Part shown: positions 7,989 through 15,906 of the stretch, in pieces | Layout: every line of letters starts with the position of its first letter | How positions within the stretch are numbered: the stretch's first letter is position 1 | Origin: CAZVXI01 sp964631295 | Lineage (GTDB): Bacteria > Planctomycetota > Phycisphaerae > Phycisphaerales > SM1A02 | Direction of reading: 5' to 3' | Length of the DNA stretch: 33,495 nt | Assembly (NCBI GenBank): GCA_964631295.1 | Contig: CAZVXI010000019.1 | Location: 1-33,495, forward strand | Notes under the pieces: generated by a model | Seen by the model: the letters and a program-made list of their open reading frames with translations, nothing else | Told to the model about the DNA's origin: nothing | Database searches by the model: none | Program-made: the position numbers and the translations under genes

Positions 7989-9641
7989 ATGGTGGCTCTC
8001 GAGGTTCGGTCCGCCCGTCGTTTCACATCCACACTTGCTGCCAGCCTTCTCGCTGCAACTGCCATCGGACTGAGCTGCCCTGCCGCGGCCGATACGCATG
8101 TCGTTGCGCCCGGTGAGTCGATCCAGGCAGTGATCGATGATCCAGCCACGATTGATGGCGATGTGGTCGTCGTCCTCCCAGGCGTGTACGCGGAACTGCT
8201 CGACTTTCGCGGCAAGGCGATCACGCTGCAAAGCGAGGACCCGCTGAACTGGGACACCGTTGCTGCGACCGTGCTCGACGGCCAATCTACGGGCAGCGTC
8301 ATCACGTGTGCGTCGGGCGAGGGACCGGACAGTGTGCTCGAAGGGTTCACCATCACCGGTGGCTCCAATACGGGCGGCGGGGGCGTGTCATGCGTGGCCA
8401 GCAGCCCGACTGTGCGCAACTGCATCTTCCTCGACAATGAGGCCATGTTCGAAGGCGGCGCGATGAAGTTCGACTTCATGTGCAGCCCGATGATCCTCAA
8501 CTGTCAGTTCCTCAGCAACGAGGCGATTTTCGGAGGCGCTATCTCCAGCATCAGCAGCACTCCAACGTTCAGCAACTGCACGTTCGCGGGAAACACGTCG
8601 CTGTTCAGCGGCACCGGCGGGGCGATCGACAACCTCGCGATGAGCGATGCGCTCATCAACAACTGCACGTTCTATGGCAATACCGCTGGTTCCGGCGGGG
8701 CGGTCGCGAATACGAGCAGCACGCCTGTGCTGAGCAACTGCATCATGTGGAATGACGCCGCGACATCTGCCGGAAATGAGATCGCCAACTTTGGGGCATC
8801 ACCATTGATTGCCTACAGCAACGTCGCTGGCTCTGGCGGGAGCGCAGCGTGGGATGCCGCACTCGGCACCGATGGTGGCGGCAACATCGATGCCGACCCG
8901 ATGTTTGCTGATCCGCTCGGTGCAGACGGCACAAGCGGCACTGCGGACGATGACCTGATGCTCGCAAGCGGCTCGCCAAGTGTGGATTCGGGCAACAGCG
9001 GATTCGTTCCACTCGACAGCACTGATCTTGATGGCGATGGAAACGTCTCGGAGTTGCTCCCGCTCGATCTGGCGGGTGCTGAACGCTTCGTCGACGCAAC
9101 GAACACCGGCGCCGCGAGCGTCGATATGGGCGCATACGAGCGTGCAGCGGAACCGCAGCTCGATCTTGAACTCGTCATGGACATCGACCCGCTCTCCTGC
9201 AGGAACCGTGTCAACCGCGCCAGTCGCGGTGTGGTCGCTGTGGGTGTGCTGGGCAGTCCGGATGTGGATGTCACGATGATCGATGTTGATTCACTCGGAC
9301 TCATGCGCGCAGATGGCGTCGGCGGCGAAGTGCAGCCGTGGAACGGTCGATGGTTCTGCCGAGGTCCGTGGTTCTTCGACTTCGCCTCTTTACCTTCGGA
9401 ATCGAATCAATGCAGGTGGTGGCCGCGCCGTGATGGCATGACTGATATGCTGCTCAAGTTCAGGATCCCGCACATGGTCGAGTACCTTGAACTCAACGAC
9501 GTGCCTCTCGGCAACTCGATTGATCTCATCCTGACCGGCAGAATGCTCGATGGGACACCGTTCACAGCGCAGGATCACATCCGTGTCGTCGCGCCGCGCT
9601 ATCGCCGACATTACACGCATCGACGCAGTCGCCGATGGTGA
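7989..9641 (+). CDS. Secreted right-handed parallel beta-helix protein
   Basis: The ATG at 7989 is preceded by GAGGGAG at a spacing of 6 bases and opens a signal peptide (residues 1-35, ending PAAAD), which favours it over the upstream frame from 7872. The mature part begins with VVAPGESIQAVIDDP and contains repeated short strands of the type NCIFLDNEA, NCQFLSNEA, NCTFAGNTS, NCTFYGNTA and NCIMWNDAA. These are the rungs of a pectate-lyase-like beta-helix. A segment ending SVDMGAYERA closes that domain, as in the extracellular proteins with a DxGAYE end motif. The C-terminal ~130 residues start DLELVMDIDPLSCRNRVNRASRG and resemble a domain often found at the end of secreted proteins (VDIKP...RGVLPVAVLG...DVTMID). 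No catalytic residue is evident; a structural, adhesive or polysaccharide-binding role is inference. The last residues are Arg/His-rich. Confidence 0.82.
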   Translation: MVALEVRSARRFTSTLAASLLAATAIGLSCPAAADTHVVAPGESIQAVIDDPATIDGDVVVVLPGVYAELLDFRGKAITLQSEDPLNWDTVAATVLDGQSTGSVITCASGEGPDSVLEGFTITGGSNTGGGGVSCVASSPTVRNCIFLDNEAMFEGGAMKFDFMCSPMILNCQFLSNEAIFGGAISSISSTPTFSNCTFAGNTSLFSGTGGAIDNLAMSDALINNCTFYGNTAGSGGAVANTSSTPVLSNCIMWNDAATSAGNEIANFGASPLIAYSNVAGSGGSAAWDAALGTDGGGNIDADPMFADPLGADGTSGTADDDLMLASGSPSVDSGNSGFVPLDSTDLDGDGNVSELLPLDLAGAERFVDATNTGAASVDMGAYERAAEPQLDLELVMDIDPLSCRNRVNRASRGVVAVGVLGSPDVDVTMIDVDSLGLMRADGVGGEVQPWNGRWFCRGPWFFDFASLPSESNQCRWWPRRDGMTDMLLKFRIPHMVEYLELNDVPLGNSIDLILTGRMLDGTPFTAQDHIRVVAPRYRRHYTHRRSRRW

Positions 9642-9685
9642 TTTGCCGCACTGATGACCGCAGGTGAACGAAGAGTCTTCCAGAT

Positions 9686-9711
9686 GGCCCGGGGATCATG
9701 ATCCTCGGGCC
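9686..9711 (+). terminator. Inverted repeat, probable terminator after the beta-helix gene
   Basis: A 26-base near-perfect palindrome (arms GGCCCGGGGATCA and TGATCCTCGGGCC, one wobble pair) lies 44 bases after the stop and is followed by only three T residues. The T-run is short, so termination may be partial or the palindrome may act as an operator. Because the arms meet with almost no loop, a DNA-binding site is a real alternative. Confidence 0.5.
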
Positions 9712-9787
9712 TTTCGATGCGCGAAGCACCGAAACGCGAGATCGAACATGCCCCGCCGCCCGGTCGTATCGACTCCTTTGCAGCCCC

Positions 9788-9793
9788 TACAAT
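9788..9793 (+). promoter_or_regulatory. TACAAT, -10-like hexamer upstream of the OmpH-like gene
   Basis: The hexamer lies 45 bases before the ATG at 9839 and downstream of the palindrome at 9686, as expected for a new transcription unit covering the OmpH-like and globin genes. No good -35 is visible. Confidence 0.32.
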
Positions 9794-9838
9794 CTCGCTC
9801 GGCCCTGAGACGGGGCAGGAATCTTGTCTGGAGAAAAC

Positions 9839-10585
9839 ATGACCACACGCGAACGCACGATCATCTACACGCTGCTGGCAGTCCTGGCCGCGTTTAACCT
9901 GTTCCACCTCGTTGGAGGCGCGCAGGAGCCGGCATACGCAGACTCACAGCGGACATTCGATACGCTCGGCCCGGCTGACGCGGTCGCACTGCGACCATCC
10001 GGCGAGGATGCCGGAGACGCGAACGCAATCGACATCGTCAATCACGGCAGCCGAATTGCGTGGGGTGATTCAGCCCACACGCGTGTGTACAGCGTCGGGT
10101 TTGTGCATGTCGGCAAGCCGATGTCGGGCCTGATGTCCGGCGGCGCGTATCAGGAACGCCGTCAGGATCTCGCTGACGAACTCGACGAAATGAATGCGGA
10201 GAAGCGCGAAGCGCTTATCGCGCTGATGGAAGAACTTCGCGGCATGGGGCAGGAAGATCCTGCCTTTCAGGAGAAACTCACCGAAGCGCAAAGCCTCGAT
10301 GCCGAATACCAGCAGTGGCTTGCAGACGCTCGTTCGCGCACAGAGGCACTCGAAGCAGAACTCATCGCTGAGGCATACGCCGAACTCATGGCAGCAGTTG
10401 ATGTCGTATCGGAGCAGAAGGGCGTTGACCTCGTCTACCGGTTTATCCCCGACGATGAAGAGTTCGCGCCGCGCGATCGCAGCGAAGCACAGGCGTACAT
10501 TCGCGGCCGAACAATGCTCGAGTATCCCGAAGGGCTCGATCTGACCGATGCCGTGATGCAAGAACTTGCTCTTGAAATCAACTGA
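9839..10585 (+). CDS. OmpH/Skp-like periplasmic protein
   Basis: The ATG at 9839 follows GGAG at a spacing of 7 bases and gives 248 residues. The N-terminus is a signal sequence or anchor (TIIYTLLAVLAAFNLFHLVGG). After a ~50-residue linker there is a short strand (YSVGFVHVGKPM) and then a long, charged, helical segment (about residues 105-195; RRQDLADELDEMNAEKREAL, EYQQWLADARSRTEALEAEL). It ends with AYAELMAAVDVVSEQKGVDLVYRF, as OmpH/Skp proteins do before their last beta strands. Skp-family trimers hold unfolded outer-membrane proteins in the periplasm. Identity rests on this strand-coiled-coil-strand layout, so a divergent relative is possible. The globin gene follows after 14 bases and is probably co-transcribed. 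Confidence 0.68.
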   Translation: MTTRERTIIYTLLAVLAAFNLFHLVGGAQEPAYADSQRTFDTLGPADAVALRPSGEDAGDANAIDIVNHGSRIAWGDSAHTRVYSVGFVHVGKPMSGLMSGGAYQERRQDLADELDEMNAEKREALIALMEELRGMGQEDPAFQEKLTEAQSLDAEYQQWLADARSRTEALEAELIAEAYAELMAAVDVVSEQKGVDLVYRFIPDDEEFAPRDRSEAQAYIRGRTMLEYPEGLDLTDAVMQELALEIN

Positions 10586-10599
10586 CCGATCGTACAGAC

Positions 10600-11070
10600 A
10601 TGACTGGTTTTCCGCTCAACATCAATCACGATGCTGACCCGCGCGGCGAGCGTTCGCCGACTGCCGGTGAGCCTCGCCCGTTTGGCCCGGACAACTCACC
10701 GTTCGAAGCGATCGGCGGTGTTGAACAGGTCCGAAGGCTCGTCGACCTGTTCTACGACCATATGGATGCCGATCCTGCGTATCAGACGATCCGTGAGTTG
10801 CACCCGTCTGACCTGAGTCAGTCGCGCGAGAAACTGTTCGAGTTTCTCACCGGGTGGATGGGCGGGCCACAACTGTACATCGAAAAGTACGGTCATCCCC
10901 GACTCCGCGCCCGCCACATGCATGTCGCGATCGGCGACGCGGAACGCGATCAGTGGATGGCTTGCATGACGCGCGCGATCGATGAACGAGGCATCACCGA
11001 CCCGCTGCGAACGTTTCTGATCAGTCGGCTCGGCCACACAGCGACGTTCATGCGCAATCGTGAGGGCTGA
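10600..11070 (+). CDS. Group II truncated haemoglobin
   Basis: This is a 156-residue product. Residues 36-152 match truncated globins of group II: FEAIGGVEQVRRLVDLFYDHM (helices A-B, B10-type Tyr at 52), FEFLTGWMGGPQLYIEKYGHP, and LRARHMHVAIG with H106 as the likely proximal haem ligand. W119 in ERDQWM is the G8-type Trp that marks groups II and III. These small globins bind O2 or NO and are linked to redox or nitrosative stress. The N-terminal ~30 residues (Pro/Arg-rich) are extra. The gene starts 14 bases after the OmpH-like gene. Its convergent neighbour is the EamA transporter, with no strong terminator between them. Confidence 0.88.
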   Translation: MTGFPLNINHDADPRGERSPTAGEPRPFGPDNSPFEAIGGVEQVRRLVDLFYDHMDADPAYQTIRELHPSDLSQSREKLFEFLTGWMGGPQLYIEKYGHPRLRARHMHVAIGDAERDQWMACMTRAIDERGITDPLRTFLISRLGHTATFMRNREG

Positions 11071-11203
11071 GCGACCGACCCGGGCGTAGCATTGTGCGTC
11101 CCCTGCGGGAAGTTCACATATTGCGCCGCGGTGTCGGATTCCAGAGCCGTGACGGCAACGTCCCGCTCGGTGAGATGGTCATCACGTTCTCAACGATGGA
11201 TGA

Positions 11204-12205
11204 TCACCGGCTGCCAAGCCGCGCGAGGTAGATCCCCGCCAGGACCATCACGCCGGCAGCCATCTGCATCGGCGTCAGTGCTTCGCGCAGCAGCAGCCAG
11301 CCGAACACGGCAACGGCCACCGGCTGCAGCAGGAGCGAGACTGCAGAGAAACTTGCTGGCAACTTTGCGAGCGCAAACGCGATCAGCCCCTGCCCCATGC
11401 AATGGGCGACGAGCCCCATGCCAATGAGCGCCCACCAGCCCTTCGCCGTGCTGGACAGCATCTGGTCCCCCCGCGCAAGCGCGACGATAAGCAGACACAC
11501 CGAACTCGCCGCGGACGCGATCGTCATGATCGTGATAACCGAATATTCCCGCCGCAGATGTTTGATCGACAGGATGTAACTCGCGTAGAAGCATGCGGTC
11601 ACAACAGAGAGAAGATCACCGACGAGCGGGTTGCGGCCGGGCTCGACTTCATCGGGACCGTTCGTCAGCAAGACTGCAACACCAGTGAGCGCAAGCCCTG
11701 CCCCAACCGGAAAGATGCCCTTGAGCCGCTCCTTGAGAAACAACCAGCCGACGAAACCAACAATGACCGCCTGCAGATTCGCTAGCAGCGTGGAACTCGC
11801 CGCCGACGTGTACTGAAGCGCAACGTGCCACGTTGCAAGATCACCAGCGAACAACAGGCCCGGCAGCGCGAGCCAGGCGATGCGAACCATGCGCGAATGT
11901 TTCGGGACGGACGGTTTCGGATTCGCAGGCAGCCGGTGTGATGCCCGCCAGTGACCGACCATGACAAACCCGAGAAAGACCGGCAGGGCAAACGTCACGC
12001 GCCAGAACGCAGACGCCACCGGCCCCACATTGTCGCCCGCCATCGACATCTTCGCGAATATCGGCGCGAAGGCGATTCCGAGCGCGCCGAGGACCAGCGC
12101 CCCGACTGCGATCAGCTCCTGCCGTCGTTCGCGCGGATCGATCGGGCGCTTGCTGCTGATCGATGCGGTGTTGTGTCCAATCGGAGTTGCGTCTCTCGCG
12201 GGCAT
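11204..12205 (-). CDS. EamA/DMT-family transporter
   Basis: The 333-residue membrane protein has about ten hydrophobic helices arranged as two similar halves of five, typical of the drug/metabolite transporter superfamily (EamA repeats). Examples are helix 1-2 (LGIAFAPIFAKMSM ... SAFWRVTFALPVFLGFVMVG), the half-repeat border (PVGAGLALTGVAVLL) and the last helices (VSLLLQPVAVAVFGWLLLRE ... GVMVLAGIYLARLG). The conserved AFWRxxFALP and LxPxxVAxxGWLxLxE elements fit the family. Substrate cannot be told from sequence. The N-terminal 30 residues are polar and cytosolic. No ribosome site precedes the ATG, but a TACAAC hexamer (12215-12220, minus strand) sits 9 bases upstream, so the mRNA may be almost leaderless. 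Confidence 0.85.
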   Translation of the reverse strand: MPARDATPIGHNTASISSKRPIDPRERRQELIAVGALVLGALGIAFAPIFAKMSMAGDNVGPVASAFWRVTFALPVFLGFVMVGHWRASHRLPANPKPSVPKHSRMVRIAWLALPGLLFAGDLATWHVALQYTSAASSTLLANLQAVIVGFVGWLFLKERLKGIFPVGAGLALTGVAVLLTNGPDEVEPGRNPLVGDLLSVVTACFYASYILSIKHLRREYSVITIMTIASAASSVCLLIVALARGDQMLSSTAKGWWALIGMGLVAHCMGQGLIAFALAKLPASFSAVSLLLQPVAVAVFGWLLLREALTPMQMAAGVMVLAGIYLARLGSR

Positions 12206-12271
12206 TGTTCGGCGGTTGTAGCCGGGCGGCTCGCTGTCGACAAGCGGGAGGCGTCAGCACAGCGCAAAAGC

Positions 12272-12301
12272 CGAAGCCGCCCTCGACAGAGGACGGCTTC
12301 G
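12272..12301 (-). terminator. Rho-independent-type terminator after the STN-like gene
   Basis: On the minus strand a 13-base stem (CGAAGCCGTCCTC with GAGGGCGGCTTCG, one wobble pair, TGTC loop) is followed by GCTTTTGC. It lies about 60 bases after the stop of the gene at 12363 and so separates it from the EamA gene. Confidence 0.72.
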
Positions 12302-12362
12302 ATCCAGCAGAAAGGTCGTTGCAGACGCGGGATGCGCCTGGGTGTAGGTGTGGGAAAGTCAA

Positions 12363-13517
12363 TCAACCGCCGGAACTGCTGATCGATGAGGAGTTCTGGC
12401 TGCTTTTCTTCGAATTCGAAGATGAGTTGCTGTTCGTCTGCGAGTTGGAATCCGAATCGCTGTTGGACTGCGAGTCAGAGTCGTTTGTCGAGTTGCTGCT
12501 TCGGGATGGATCGCCCGCGCCGCCACCAGCAGCGCCGCCGAACGAAGGGCTCGTCTTGAAGCCTGCATTGGAAACGTGCGACAGGCCTCCGGTGAACGTC
12601 ACATAACGCCGATCGCCACCGACCACGCGCGCATTTGGGTTCGGGCGGGTCGCGAACGGATAGCCGCCGAGTTGCCGCTGGACAAAGTCCGGAGCGCGAA
12701 CGATGAGCACACCGGAGTAATAGCGGACCGAAGCCCAGTCGCCGCCGTTGATGATCCAGGCATCAGGCTCGACGATTTCGACGATCAGGTCGATGAGTTC
12801 CTGAGCCTTCTCCGCTTCAGGGACGCGATCGGGGTCGTCATCGGGATCGTCAAAGAGCGATCCGCCACCACCGCCGCCGCTCCCGCCACCGCCGCCGCCA
12901 AATCCGCCGCCGCCACCGCCGCCGCCGCCGAATCCACCACCTCCGCCGCTGTTATTGCCCTGGTTGAGCGCGGAGTCGAGATCGAGCGACGGTGCATTAT
13001 CAAACATTGGTGGCTCGAAGAGCAAGTCGCGGATGGGGTAGTAGCGAAGCTCCTGAGCGCTCTTCGCGGCGAGGCGCGTCTTCGGGCCGATCTCCACATA
13101 GCCATCGCGCAACTGCCACGTTGCCGAGTCAAGGTCTTCCGCCTGGCTGATCACCATCTCGAGAACAGTGAGTGCGTTCTGGTTCTCAGCGGTCAGGTTG
13201 ATGGCTGCTTCGGGGTCCAGCCCTTCAACGGCATTGCGATCATCATTCCAGCGTCCGACGATGTCGATGCCGAGAATCGTCTTGAGGTAGTTGATCGCAT
13301 CGCGTGCAGGCGTGTCTGTAAACTCGACGTTGATGTCGGTGTACAGCAGCACGCTGAGCATTCGGGCCTTCGTGTTGTTGTTGGCCTGCTGCTTGGCGCG
13401 CTTGTTGAGTACGTAGTTGATGCGTTCTTCGAGCCCTTGTCCCTCAGCCGGGTTGGCAAGGAACATTGAGCCACCGAACGCTGCGATTGCTGTCAGGGCG
13501 AGTGTCTTGGGTTTCAT
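12363..13517 (-). CDS. Secreted secretin/STN-like protein with Gly-rich and Ser-rich low-complexity regions
   Basis: The ATG at 13517 has a GGAG upstream and gives 384 residues with a signal peptide (MKPKTLALTAIAAFGGSMFL, cleavage near AEG). Residues ~60-165 (NVEFTDTPARDAINYLKTIL, INLTAENQNALTVLEMVISQ, LRDGYVEIGP) have the pattern of secretin N0/STN domains: short-strand, helix, and a repeated beta-alpha-beta unit. RYYPIRDLLFEPP follows, then a Gly-rich stretch of about 35 residues. A second folded part (AQELIDLIVEIVEPDAWI ... GVLIVRAPDFVQRQLGGY) again resembles secretin-type domains. The last ~50 residues are mostly Ser, Asn, Asp and Gln. No secretin pore domain is present, so it is not a secretin itself. 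Function is unknown; envelope location is likely. Confidence 0.65.
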   Translation of the reverse strand: MKPKTLALTAIAAFGGSMFLANPAEGQGLEERINYVLNKRAKQQANNNTKARMLSVLLYTDINVEFTDTPARDAINYLKTILGIDIVGRWNDDRNAVEGLDPEAAINLTAENQNALTVLEMVISQAEDLDSATWQLRDGYVEIGPKTRLAAKSAQELRYYPIRDLLFEPPMFDNAPSLDLDSALNQGNNSGGGGGFGGGGGGGGGFGGGGGGSGGGGGGSLFDDPDDDPDRVPEAEKAQELIDLIVEIVEPDAWIINGGDWASVRYYSGVLIVRAPDFVQRQLGGYPFATRPNPNARVVGGDRRYVTFTGGLSHVSNAGFKTSPSFGGAAGGGAGDPSRSSNSTNDSDSQSNSDSDSNSQTNSNSSSNSKKSSQNSSSISSSGG

Positions 13518-13597
13518 CAGGTCGCTCCAAGGTTGTGTGCGAGTGTGGCCGGGAATGCACAGGCTTGTACCGGCCACACACACTATGGATACGCAAG

Positions 13598-13626
13598 AGT
13601 ATATTCGGCAGTCGCGAATCCATCGA
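13598..13626 (-). promoter_or_regulatory. Possible promoter of the STN-like gene
   Basis: On the minus strand a TCGATG (13621-13626) and a TATACT (13598-13603) are separated by 17 bases. The -10 matches consensus in 5 of 6 positions, the -35 in only 3 of 6. The predicted start of transcription would give a leader of about 75 bases before the ATG at 13517. Confidence 0.42.
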
Positions 13627-13674
13627 GAAAGTTCAAATCGCCAATCGCATCAGGGAAAGCAAGCAGCAGGCCTC

Positions 13675-15537
13675 TCAGCGTGCATCAAGCAGTTCCGCGA
13701 GCGCAAGAAGAGCCATCGCCTGTGCTGCGAGCGGCTGTCGCGTGTCCCATGTTGCGCTGCAAACCCCGCCACGTATTCGGTTTGTGTTCGCATACCGCCA
13801 TCCCGCGGAGTCGCCCAACGTCAACTGTTCGAGATATCGGACGGCCCGCTCCGCAGCCGCTCGGGACTCTGCACTGGCCGACGCATGCGGCGACCGAGCC
13901 CACATGGCGAGGAAGGCCATCGGCCGGAGCGACTGAGCATCGAACGCCCGTGACCCGCCGCCGCCTGACACTGGGAACGCACCGATGCAATCCGAAAGAT
14001 CCGCATCGGACCCCGACCACTGGCTGGCAACGAGCGCGAGAGCGAGTGAATCCAAGTGGTTCAGCGTTGCGTCAGTTGGCTCCATGCCGATGTCCGCGAC
14101 ATCGCGTTCCGCCCAGGCTAGCCAGGGAAGCAGATTCAACGAAAACTCGACCGGAGTCTGTGTCCATGTTCGATCAATCATCGCGCGCAGGTCGAGACCT
14201 GCTTCTTCGATTTGATCTCCCCGTGTCGTCGCCAGTCGCGTAATCGCTGACACACAGACGGCCTGCTGCTGAGGCGGCAAAGCACGCTGCGGGTCTGCAT
14301 CGCCACCCTCATCGGCCACCACACGGATGAACCCGCGCTCACCATCCCACGATTGGATCAGCGAGCGCACGGCCCGTTCGAACATCTCGCGTGCTGGACG
14401 ATACGCGAGTGCCATGTCGTTCACGAGGCCGGCATGCACGATCATGGCAGCGGCCAGTGTGTCGTTGGACGGATCGGGCTCCGTATCCGTCCGCTCGGCG
14501 AGGGCGTGGAGAATATCGCGCGCGAGGTCCAATCGGGCTGCGCGGTCCATGGCATCCCCGTCGGCAGCAGCAGCGTGCCCGAATCTTGCAAGCGCGAACG
14601 CAGCAAACGCCTGATCAGTCGGCAATGCGATGATCGGCTCATAGCGATCGGCAGTGGGCAGATAATCACCCATCAGCCCAAGCGCCTCATTGCCCGGCCA
14701 CATATGCGATTTGATGTGCGCAGCAATCGACTCGCCGATCGCGACCAACCGAGCACGATCGACGGGCGTCGACTGATACACAATTTCATTGCCGCGAAAC
14801 AGTTCGATCGGCGGTTTTCCCGGTGCGGTCTGCCCAAGGTGCGTCGTTCGGAAACGATAGACGGAAACGCCATGCTGCCCGCGCAGCTCGTTCAACGGGC
14901 GCGCGCCGAGCCCCACGTCGGTCGAGAGCCCTTGAAGCAACCCGCGCACGCGACCGGCAAGGTTCGACACGAGCATCTGCGACGGGAAACGCGTGTTGAC
15001 ACGTTCACCGCGGCGCATCGCGATACCGTCCAAACCCGGTTCGAGCTTGCGCGCGGCATCATCAAACGTCCGACCCGGAAGGGGAATCAGTGGCCCGGCA
15101 ACCTCGAGCTCAAGCACGAGTTCCGGGCCAAGCCCGTTTCGAATCGAGTCAGGCATTCGTTTCACGACATCGTCGGTCCACACCTGCGACAGTGCGCGGC
15201 CGACGGCACGGCGAAGCATCAGTCCATCCCCCTGCACATCAATGCCCATGCCGAGCACCCGTCCGCGTCGGCGAACGATCGCGCACACACCAGTTGCGTT
15301 GCCGACCGGGACCACGGCGGCTGGGTCATCCTCGCCTGGCAGAGCGAACGCGGCGACCCAATCCTGCGCAGTCATGTATGCCATCACCACATTCGCAGCA
15401 TCAGGCAGGGTGTCATCGGCTTGCATGTGCGCTTGCGCGGGTTGCGCAAACACGGCAACAGCAAGGGTCACACACGCCGGAAACCGACGCACACATGCGT
15501 GCCTCAGGCAACATAAAATGTTGTTCAAATGCATCAT
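13675..15537 (-). CDS. Secreted protein with AMMECR1-like N-terminal region and helical-repeat C-terminal region
   Basis: From the ATG at 15537 the product has 620 residues with an exported N-terminus (FPACVTLAVAVFAQPAQAH). Residues ~75-230 resemble AMMECR1: a strand pair GVCAIVRRRGRVLGMGIDVQ, a helix with AVGRALSQVW, then LELEVAGPLIPL and LEPGLDGIAMRRGERVNTRF, which parallels the family's sequence before its LPQV motif. The remainder (about 300-620) is Ala-rich and helical, with repeated pairs of helices (DQAFAAFALARFGHAA, DTLAAAMIVHAGLVNDMALA, SLRPMAFLAMWARS, PLAAQAMALLALAELL). This fits an alpha/alpha toroid like those of terpene cyclases and complement-type proteins, by style only. AMMECR1 proteins are normally cytosolic and short, so this combination is unusual. 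Start choice is uncertain because no clear ribosome site is visible. Confidence 0.6.
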   Translation of the reverse strand: MMHLNNILCCLRHACVRRFPACVTLAVAVFAQPAQAHMQADDTLPDAANVVMAYMTAQDWVAAFALPGEDDPAAVVPVGNATGVCAIVRRRGRVLGMGIDVQGDGLMLRRAVGRALSQVWTDDVVKRMPDSIRNGLGPELVLELEVAGPLIPLPGRTFDDAARKLEPGLDGIAMRRGERVNTRFPSQMLVSNLAGRVRGLLQGLSTDVGLGARPLNELRGQHGVSVYRFRTTHLGQTAPGKPPIELFRGNEIVYQSTPVDRARLVAIGESIAAHIKSHMWPGNEALGLMGDYLPTADRYEPIIALPTDQAFAAFALARFGHAAAADGDAMDRAARLDLARDILHALAERTDTEPDPSNDTLAAAMIVHAGLVNDMALAYRPAREMFERAVRSLIQSWDGERGFIRVVADEGGDADPQRALPPQQQAVCVSAITRLATTRGDQIEEAGLDLRAMIDRTWTQTPVEFSLNLLPWLAWAERDVADIGMEPTDATLNHLDSLALALVASQWSGSDADLSDCIGAFPVSGGGGSRAFDAQSLRPMAFLAMWARSPHASASAESRAAAERAVRYLEQLTLGDSAGWRYANTNRIRGGVCSATWDTRQPLAAQAMALLALAELLDAR

Positions 15538-15672
15538 GTTGGCACAGTTGCAAAGCACAGTCCGAGAATAACATGCATCACGGCCCGCGAGTGAGTGAAC
15601 GCGCAAATTCGGCACAGTGGCATGGAGGTTGATGGTATGCTCTGCACACAATCAAAGATCTGGAGTTCCGAT

Positions 15673-15759
15673 ATGCTCACTCGTGCCTTTCTGACGATGA
15701 CCGATGCCCGCAAGCGCTTGCTGCTTCTGACAGCCCTCTCGTTTGCCACCCTCTGCTGA
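15673..15759 (+). CDS. Possible 28-residue hydrophobic small protein
   Basis: The ATG at 15673 is preceded by GGAG at a spacing of 7 bases, one of the better ribosome sites in the window. It opens a 28-codon frame: a short basic part (TDARKR), a hydrophobic run (LLLLTALSFATL) and a Cys as the last residue before TGA. It resembles a signal peptide or small membrane peptide that stops where a lipoprotein would begin. It lies alone on the plus strand between two minus-strand genes. It could be a real small protein, a leader peptide, or the remnant of a lost lipoprotein gene. Confidence 0.35.
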   Translation: MLTRAFLTMTDARKRLLLLTALSFATLC

Positions 15760-15852
15760 GTCGCGTCGGTCGCTGATCGCCAGCTGAAGACAAGCCCCGA
15801 CTTGAGATTGCGCCTTTCGCATGACGCATGACCTGCCGGCGTCTTGCGTCAA

Positions 15853-15881
15853 TTAAAAAGCCCGCGCCAGTGCGCGGGCTT
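15853..15881 (-). terminator. Rho-independent terminator after rpsA
   Basis: On the minus strand a perfect 10-base stem (AAGCCCGCGC and GCGCGGGCTT, four-base loop) runs straight into a T-run (CTTTTTAATT). It lies 26 bases after the stop of the S1 gene. Confidence 0.9.
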
Positions 15882-15906
15882 GTTGTGTACCAGAGTTACG
15901 GTGGGC

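Noticed and set aside
12840..12960. GC-rich triplet run that could look like a repeat array
   Set aside because: It codes the Gly-run of the STN-like protein; unit lengths vary and there are no spacers, so not a CRISPR or structural array.
12576..13469. 297-codon open frame on the plus strand opposite the STN-like gene
   Set aside because: It contains the antisense of the Gly-rich run (Ala/Thr-rich) and no domain pattern.
14353..15516. 387-codon open frame on the plus strand inside the AMMECR1-like gene
   Set aside because: The opposite strand gives a protein with signal peptide and repeating helices; this frame gives a random-looking Arg/His-rich chain.
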